From assembly GCA_016932235.1 (NCBI GenBank), contig JAFGDF010000036.1, positions 1 to 19,162 of the forward strand: a stretch of DNA of 19,162 nt, read 5' to 3'. The stretch's first letter is position 1, and the number at the start of each line of letters is the position of its first letter. Both the position numbers and the translations under genes were made by a program. Of this stretch, positions 15,239 to 19,162 are shown piece by piece. The notes below the pieces were generated by a model. The model was not told the DNA's origin. It saw nothing but the letters and a program-made list of their open reading frames with translations, and did no database searches. This DNA comes from Deltaproteobacteria bacterium (GTDB lineage: Bacteria > Desulfobacterota > DSM-4660 > Desulfatiglandales > HGW-15).

Positions 15239-16522
15239 CTATGATGCAGTCTTAAGCGAGGGGTGAAGGGGAGGTCTGGCAAAGATGACAAAAATGAGGC
15301 CAAGTACCAGCAGCGCAATGGACAGTTGAAATGCAGGTATGTAACTGCCCGTGGTATCCCTTATATATCCGGCCGCCGGGGCACTGAATGCGGAGAGAAA
15401 TGTTGTAAAGGGCATTGTATACCCCATCATTTTGGGAAACTCCGTTCTTCCGAAGTAATCGGGAAGAAGATTACCCATGGCTATGGACTGTACGCCGAAT
15501 CCCATGCCCAGGACAATATTATATAGCAGCGCGACACTCATGGATTGGGCAAACATCATGATTATGAAGCCGATAATCGCGACGAGGATCGATACTATAG
15601 CCAGGGAACGCATCTTGAACTTGAGCCCCAGAAAACCCACTCCCAGCTGGCTGATACTCATTACGGGTCCGAGAATACCGGCTGCCAGTGCCGCCTGGAC
15701 ACTAGGAATGCCGATATCGAAAAGGAATGCCACCTGATGGATTATGATCACCTGTACAACAGCGAATTGAACCACAGCAAAGCCTATAAGAAGCCACATT
15801 GTCGGGGTTCGCAGGGCCTCCTTGGCAGTGAAATCAACCGGTGTCTTGTACAGGTTTGGCGGAGGCAAACCGCTTGATACCGCTTTTTTACGCTTCTGGG
15901 AAGAAGGCCCGTCCGGGACCTGGCCGAGATCCTCAGGCCTGTTTACAAGAAGCAGGGCAGGAGAAATCACACATAACAGCAATACAGCCGCAGCAGTGAG
16001 CAGGTAGGTGTTTCTCCACCCGATTGTATTGATGAGCATCATTAATGAAGGTTTTAAGACAATTGCCCCAATACCCAGCGAGGCCATGGAAACGCTCAAT
16101 GCGAGGGGTCTTTTCATGACAAACCAGTTGTTGACTACAGTCATCATGGCCAGCATGCCGCCCATGCTGATACCCAGGCCGAGGATCACACCATAGTCAA
16201 GAAAGAGATGCCAGATGTGCTGCTGGTAAGAGAGAAGCACCAGCCCGATGACAGAAATGAGGTTGCCGATCACAATCGCTATTTTTGGGCCCTTTTTCAT
16301 TATGAAGATCCCCACCGCAGGGGCGGCCAGACCGGACAAAATCAGGCTGATGGTCTGTGCCAGCGAAATCTGCCCCCTGCTCCAGGAAAACTCCTCTGCC
16401 CAGAAGGGAAGGCATAGGGCAAACGTAAATAGCATCGGATACATGGCAATATTGAAAAAGAACATGACGGCCAGGTTTACCCATCCATAGAACCCATCAG
16501 GACTCTTAAGTCTTGAGATCAT
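15239..16522 (-). CDS. MFS transporter (OFA/monocarboxylate-like)
   Basis: A 427-aa polytopic membrane carrier of the major facilitator superfamily with about twelve hydrophobic segments in two halves joined by a hydrophilic loop near residues 205-235 (Q-K-R-K-K-A). The N-terminal Y-G-W-V-N-L-A start, the W-S-R-G-Q-I-S segment and the G-I-F-I-M-K-K-G-P-K loop between helices 2 and 3 are typical of the oxalate:formate antiporter/monocarboxylate group, which moves organic acids. The start is ATG with AGAGGAG 9 nt upstream. It converges on the selenoprotein gene and has its own promoter, so it is separately transcribed, but its position suggests it carries a substrate or product of the operon. 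Specificity cannot be told from sequence. Confidence 0.9.
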   Translation of the reverse strand: MISRLKSPDGFYGWVNLAVMFFFNIAMYPMLFTFALCLPFWAEEFSWSRGQISLAQTISLILSGLAAPAVGIFIMKKGPKIAIVIGNLISVIGLVLLSYQQHIWHLFLDYGVILGLGISMGGMLAMMTVVNNWFVMKRPLALSVSMASLGIGAIVLKPSLMMLINTIGWRNTYLLTAAAVLLLCVISPALLLVNRPEDLGQVPDGPSSQKRKKAVSSGLPPPNLYKTPVDFTAKEALRTPTMWLLIGFAVVQFAVVQVIIIHQVAFLFDIGIPSVQAALAAGILGPVMSISQLGVGFLGLKFKMRSLAIVSILVAIIGFIIMMFAQSMSVALLYNIVLGMGFGVQSIAMGNLLPDYFGRTEFPKMMGYTMPFTTFLSAFSAPAAGYIRDTTGSYIPAFQLSIALLVLGLIFVIFARPPLHPSLKTAS

Positions 16523-16633
16523 GCAATAAATCTCCTCTGATATATGGCAATCCGATTTTCATGTCCGGTCGGAAAGACCCGGGTGGGTAAAAAAAACGCG
16601 CTACGGAATGAATCTTGAAGCCTTTAAACCGAG

Positions 16634-16662
16634 GTTATATGCTATTGTAATCCGGAATTCAA
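16634..16662 (-). promoter_or_regulatory. Promoter candidate for the MFS gene
   Basis: On the minus strand TTGAAT (16662-16657) and TATAAC (16639-16634) are separated by 17 nt. The expected transcript start is about 100 nt upstream of the MFS ATG. Prediction by eye. Confidence 0.4.
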
Positions 16663-16696
16663 TCGGATAATCCCCTTTTAAATGCTTTATTTTGAT

Positions 16697-16849
16697 TTAG
16701 GCATATCCTATGTCGAGAGATGCCATCTCTTCGGCCTGCCTTTGATCGGGATTGGAGGGATAAAGGCCGGCCGCACAATTCAGTTCCTCTTCAGGATCCT
16801 CATCAAACAGGTTGTAGCAAAGATATGAGTGGGTGTCGATTATCATCAT
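16697..16849 (-). CDS. Possible small acidic protein, 50 aa, or gene remnant
   Basis: A 50-codon minus-strand frame starts with two ATG codons and contains an acidic stretch F-D-E-D-P-E-E-E-L-N, ending I-G-Y-A before TAA at 16697-16699. The frame stays open and protein-like for about 18 codons upstream of the ATG, until a TAG, and a GGAG lies 15 nt before the start, too far for a good ribosome site. This suggests either a small real gene or the 3' remnant of a decayed one. I do not recognise it. Confidence 0.3.
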   Translation of the reverse strand: MMIIDTHSYLCYNLFDEDPEEELNCAAGLYPSNPDQRQAEEMASLDIGYA

Positions 16850-17394
16850 TGCTGTGAAGGTTTTTCTCCCAATATGCCGGATTGATATTCTGTAGTTCGT
16901 GCCCTATTCCCATAAATTTTGACTAAGGGTAACAGCCCGTCAAGGTCAGGACTCCATTTCGTTCCCGTTCATGCCGTATGCTTCAACCCCATTCAAGATG
17001 ACTATCTCACCCCCGTTCACGCCAACTGTTTCTGCTTCGTACATGCTGTCCATCCCATCCCGCTCATGCTGAGCTCGTCGAAGCATGAGCTTGCCGAAGC
17101 ATGAGCCTCTCCCCTTTTTCTTCCATTATCCGTTAACCCTTCGGCACGTTCACCCTTCGACATGCTCAGGGTGAACGAAGGTTCGAGCCTGAAAACTTTA
17201 TAGCCTTACATGACCGCCATCTATTTATTGTCCAATCTCCGGACTCGACGCCATTAATTTCATGGTTAATAAATTCAATTTGAATAAGAAAAGGGAATCT
17301 GCTAGGGTCACTATACTATTATAAGAAGATATGCTGGCCGTCTTTCAAGAATTTCCAGGCAAATTTAATCAAAATACGGCCTAACCCTTTAAAA
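16850..17394. other. Gene-free stretch with C-rich degenerate repeats
   Basis: No convincing gene was seen. From about 16930 to 17060 it holds C-rich sequence with related words such as CGTTCATGCC and CGTTCACGCC. At 17062-17176 are two palindromic repeats. At 17273-17285 is an odd palindrome, ATTCAA-T-TTGAAT, which could be an operator, about 110 nt before the FKBP gene. TATACT at 17312-17317 is a possible -10 without a matching -35. Confidence 0.45.
17062..17176. repeat. Cluster of short palindromic/direct repeats
   Basis: GCTCATGCT (17062-17070) is inverted at 17082-17090. The word GAAGCATGAGC occurs twice in direct orientation (17080-17090 and 17096-17106). A second palindrome has GTTCACCCT (17148-17156) and AGGGTGAAC (17168-17176). 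These look like the dispersed CTTCGACA-GCTCAGG-type intergenic repeats common in environmental bacterial genomes, related in wording to the element at 4941-4999. Confidence 0.6.
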
Positions 17395-17409
17395 ATGAAA
17401 GGAATTACA

Positions 17410-18153
17410 GTGGAATCTCTATTAAAAGCAATTTTGTGTATCGCCCTGATGTCTTTTGTCCTTGGCTGCCAGGATACAAAACAGAAATCAAACGCAACCG
17501 CGCCTGCAACAGAAAAGGAAAAGATAAGCTACGCGATCGGTGCAAACATGGGACAGTCAATCAGTGAGATCAGCGATGAAATCGATTTATCCATGCTTCA
17601 AAAAGGAATGACAGATAAGGTCCAGGAGAAAGAACTTCTGGTATCGAATGAAGAAGCCCAGACACTGCTTATGGCGTTTGCTGAAAAGCTGAGGGCCAAA
17701 GAGCAGGAAGAAATGGCCCTGGCAGCACAGAAAAATCTGGAGGCAGGCAAGGCCTATCTCGAAGAAAATAAAACAAAAGAAGGGGTTATTACCACAGAAA
17801 GCGGACTCCAGTACAAGGTATTAAAAGAAGGTGAAGGCAAATCCCCGGGAAAGTCTGATGAAATCAAAGTACACTATGAAGGTACCAAACTTGATGGAAC
17901 CGTGTTTGACAGCTCATATAAACGCGGAGAACCGGTTACCTTCCAGACTGATCAGGTAATAAAAGGATGGACCGAGGGGGTTCAGCTGATGAAACAAGGC
18001 GGTAAATACAAACTGTTTATCCCTGCCGATCTCGCCTATGGCGAAACCGGCGCCGGCCAGCAGATCGGCCCCAATGAAGTCTTGATATTTGATGTTGAAC
18101 TGCTGGAGGTGCTTGGCGACCAGTCCCAGGGCAACCGGAATCAGGCGGAATAA
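17410..18153 (+). CDS. FKBP-type peptidyl-prolyl cis-trans isomerase lipoprotein (FkpA/Mip-like)
   Basis: A periplasm-facing prolyl isomerase that assists folding of envelope proteins. The N-terminus is a lipoprotein signal with lipobox F-V-L-G-C (Cys20 from this start). It is followed by the helical FKBP_N dimerisation domain (about 35-115) and a complete FKBP domain (about 125-240) with V-H-Y-E-G-T, D-G-T-V-F-D-S-S, V-I-K-G-W-T-E-G and F-I-P-A-D-L-A-Y-G-E, all expected ligand-pocket segments. I chose GTG at 17410 because AAAGGA lies 6 nt upstream; an ATG at 17395 would add five residues but has no ribosome site. It is a single gene flanked by long intergenic regions and converges on the SnoaL-like lipoprotein gene. 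It is probably a housekeeping function unrelated to the operon before it. Confidence 0.93.
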   Translation: MESLLKAILCIALMSFVLGCQDTKQKSNATAPATEKEKISYAIGANMGQSISEISDEIDLSMLQKGMTDKVQEKELLVSNEEAQTLLMAFAEKLRAKEQEEMALAAQKNLEAGKAYLEENKTKEGVITTESGLQYKVLKEGEGKSPGKSDEIKVHYEGTKLDGTVFDSSYKRGEPVTFQTDQVIKGWTEGVQLMKQGGKYKLFIPADLAYGETGAGQQIGPNEVLIFDVELLEVLGDQSQGNRNQAE

Positions 18154-18217
18154 AAAACGCGGCATATAAATAGCGCCGGCAAAAAAGCATATCCGGCAGG
18201 GCAACATTGATATGTCT

Positions 18218-18293
18218 CCGGCGTCATACACATGACCTGGCAATAGCTTTTATTGCCATGAAAGATCAATCCGGATTCAAAGACTGACGCCGG
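18218..18293 (+). terminator. Structured intergenic terminator candidate after the FKBP gene
   Basis: CCGGCGTCA (18218-18226) pairs perfectly with TGACGCCGG (18285-18293), and the right arm is followed at once by TTTTT. Inside lies a second 8-bp hairpin, TGGCAATA (18238-18245) with TATTGCCA (18251-18258). The long loop makes it unusual, but the T-run fits a plus-strand transcript end between two convergent genes. Confidence 0.5.
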
Positions 18294-18371
18294 TTTTTCT
18301 CTTAACACACCCGATCGGTATTTTGAGATACGTCCTGTATTTCACAGGGTATAATACACAGCCAGATACCT

Positions 18372-18935
18372 TTATTTCTTCGGATAGGATGCCAGAAGCC
18401 CCTCGGGCATGCCGCCCTCACTAAGTATAACGCGGTTCTTGATAAGCCAGCGCCCGTCCTGCTTCGCCAGTTCAGTCCTTTCACGGCCATACTCTGTAAT
18501 TTTGCCCTCTGTTGTCACCAGTTCCGACTTGATGCTGTGCCAGAGGAATGTCGCAAATGCTTTATCTCCCTGCACATCAATCTTCATGTTCGTTAACATC
18601 ATCTCGGACACTCCTTCCGGTACGGCATCTTCAGCTTTCGGCTCTTCTTCAGCACCGACACCTGCCAGTGCGTACATTGCCTTGATCTCATCAATACCAT
18701 TGGCAACCATGCCGTTTACCTCGAGCCTGCCGTCAGCAGTAAAGAATGACATAAAATCATGCTTGCTGTCCGGTCTAAACTGCGCATAATAATCGATGAA
18801 AAGATCCTCGATGGCGGCGCGCTCCACCAGCGCCGTCAGTTCAGGCGGTGATGTTGCCGGGGCCTTGGAACATGCGGCCATAAGCCCCAGAGCGGCCAGA
18901 ATTACAAGCAGTCTGAATTTTGATTTTTTAGCCAT
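18372..18935 (-). CDS. SnoaL/NTF2-like domain lipoprotein
   Basis: A 187-aa lipoprotein: basic start, hydrophobic core and lipobox L-M-A-A-C with Cys22. The mature part has the pattern of SnoaL-like/NTF2-fold proteins: helix R-A-A-I-E-D-L-F-I-D-Y-Y-A near residues 39-51, F-F-T-A-D-G-R-L near 64-71, and a final beta region with R-E-R-T-E-L and D-G-R-W-L-I-K-N-R near 150-168. These small cone-shaped folds bind hydrophobic ligands or act as isomerases, dehydratases or non-catalytic subunits. An insertion rich in Glu and Pro lies around 96-105. The ATG follows AAAGGAGG at ideal spacing. Function is not assigned. Confidence 0.8.
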   Translation of the reverse strand: MAKKSKFRLLVILAALGLMAACSKAPATSPPELTALVERAAIEDLFIDYYAQFRPDSKHDFMSFFTADGRLEVNGMVANGIDEIKAMYALAGVGAEEEPKAEDAVPEGVSEMMLTNMKIDVQGDKAFATFLWHSIKSELVTTEGKITEYGRERTELAKQDGRWLIKNRVILSEGGMPEGLLASYPKK

Positions 18936-19090
18936 CTGGTTTCCTCCTTTTTTATTTTTATTTATTTGATCAACGCTTTCCGCTTATCAGCATCGATTTC
19001 TTTTTGTAAAAATACGGGAAAAATGTTAGTCATATCTTAGTATACTACTAAAACGGTTCGGTTACAGCTATAATTAAAGGAGAAAATCAC

Positions 19091-19162
19091 ATGAAAAAAA
19101 ATTTTATCAACGTCCTTGTTTTTATCTCTTTTTCATTGTTTTGCTTTTTTTCGATTTGCAAT
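19091..19162 (+). CDS. N-terminal fragment of an exported protein (runs off the window)
   Basis: ATG at 19091 with AAAGGAG at 19077-19083 opens 24 codons to the end of the window. The residues are M-K-K-N followed by a strongly hydrophobic Phe/Leu/Ile core, a typical Sec signal peptide. A perfect 10-bp palindrome, TAGTATACTA (19038-19047), lies 43 nt upstream and could be an operator. A TATAAT at 19069-19074 is very close to the ribosome site. The mature protein cannot be seen. Confidence 0.6.
   Translation, partial: MKKNFINVLVFISFSLFCFFSICN

Noticed and set aside
16919..17104. 61-codon plus-strand frame in the gene-free stretch
   Set aside because: It is composed largely of the repeat sequence, with His/Pro/Val-rich translation, and has no ribosome site or family pattern.
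17062..17176. CRISPR array
   Set aside because: Only two direct copies of an 11-nt word with 5-nt spacing, no regular spacers and no cas gene.
19069..19074. TATAAT as the -10 of the last gene
   Set aside because: The transcript would start within the ribosome site, leaving almost no leader, and there is no -35 at proper spacing; noted but not called.

Overview
The window looks like a chromosomal segment of a Gram-negative anaerobe or facultative anaerobe, most likely a Desulfobacterota (deltaproteobacterial) lineage. This rests on the gene content: bacterial ceramide-synthesis genes, an AprA/AprB-like flavoprotein and ferredoxin pair, lipoproteins and Tat/Sec-exported enzymes, and a selenoprotein of the UGSC type. 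Composition is roughly even in GC. No rRNA, tRNA, CRISPR array, transposase or phage gene was seen. Taxonomy is inference only.

Region 1 (1-4374) looks like a sphingolipid module. A minus-strand operon behind a recognisable promoter encodes, in transcription order, an NAD-dependent epimerase-type reductase (CerR-like), a PLP-dependent serine palmitoyltransferase-like alpha-oxoamine synthase (Spt), and a GNAT-fold YghO/bacterial ceramide synthase-like protein. Facing it, and overlapping it by 16 bp at the 3' ends, is a plus-strand integral-membrane PAP2 protein of the inositolphosphotransferase type that could modify the ceramide head group.

Region 2 (4375-5719) holds two small minus-strand genes (an Mth938-like protein and a 103-aa unknown), a strong terminator hairpin, a palindromic intergenic repeat, and the promoter region of the next operon.

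Region 3 (5720-16522) is the main interest. A plus-strand operon behind a near-consensus promoter (TTGACA, 17 nt, TATATT) encodes: a carboxylesterase lipoprotein; a Tat-exported FAD oxidoreductase; a soluble fumarate-reductase/AprA-like flavoprotein with a 2x[4Fe-4S] AprB-like ferredoxin; an exported SMP-30/paraoxonase-like propeller; an exported alpha/beta hydrolase; and an exported two-domain protein whose frame is interrupted by a single TGA inside the motif U-G-S-C. I read that TGA as selenocysteine, with a SECIS-like hairpin 17 nt downstream, so two apparent ORFs are one 572-aa selenoprotein. A convergent MFS carrier completes the set. Together they suggest a substrate-specific system: extracytoplasmic ester or lactone hydrolysis, import of the product, flavin/iron-sulfur redox chemistry, and an exported selenol/thiol enzyme. 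The substrate cannot be read from sequence.

Region 4 (16523-19162) holds a long intergenic stretch with palindromic repeats and a possible 50-aa ORF, an FKBP-type prolyl isomerase lipoprotein, a convergent SnoaL/NTF2-like lipoprotein, and the first 24 codons of a further exported protein that runs off the window.
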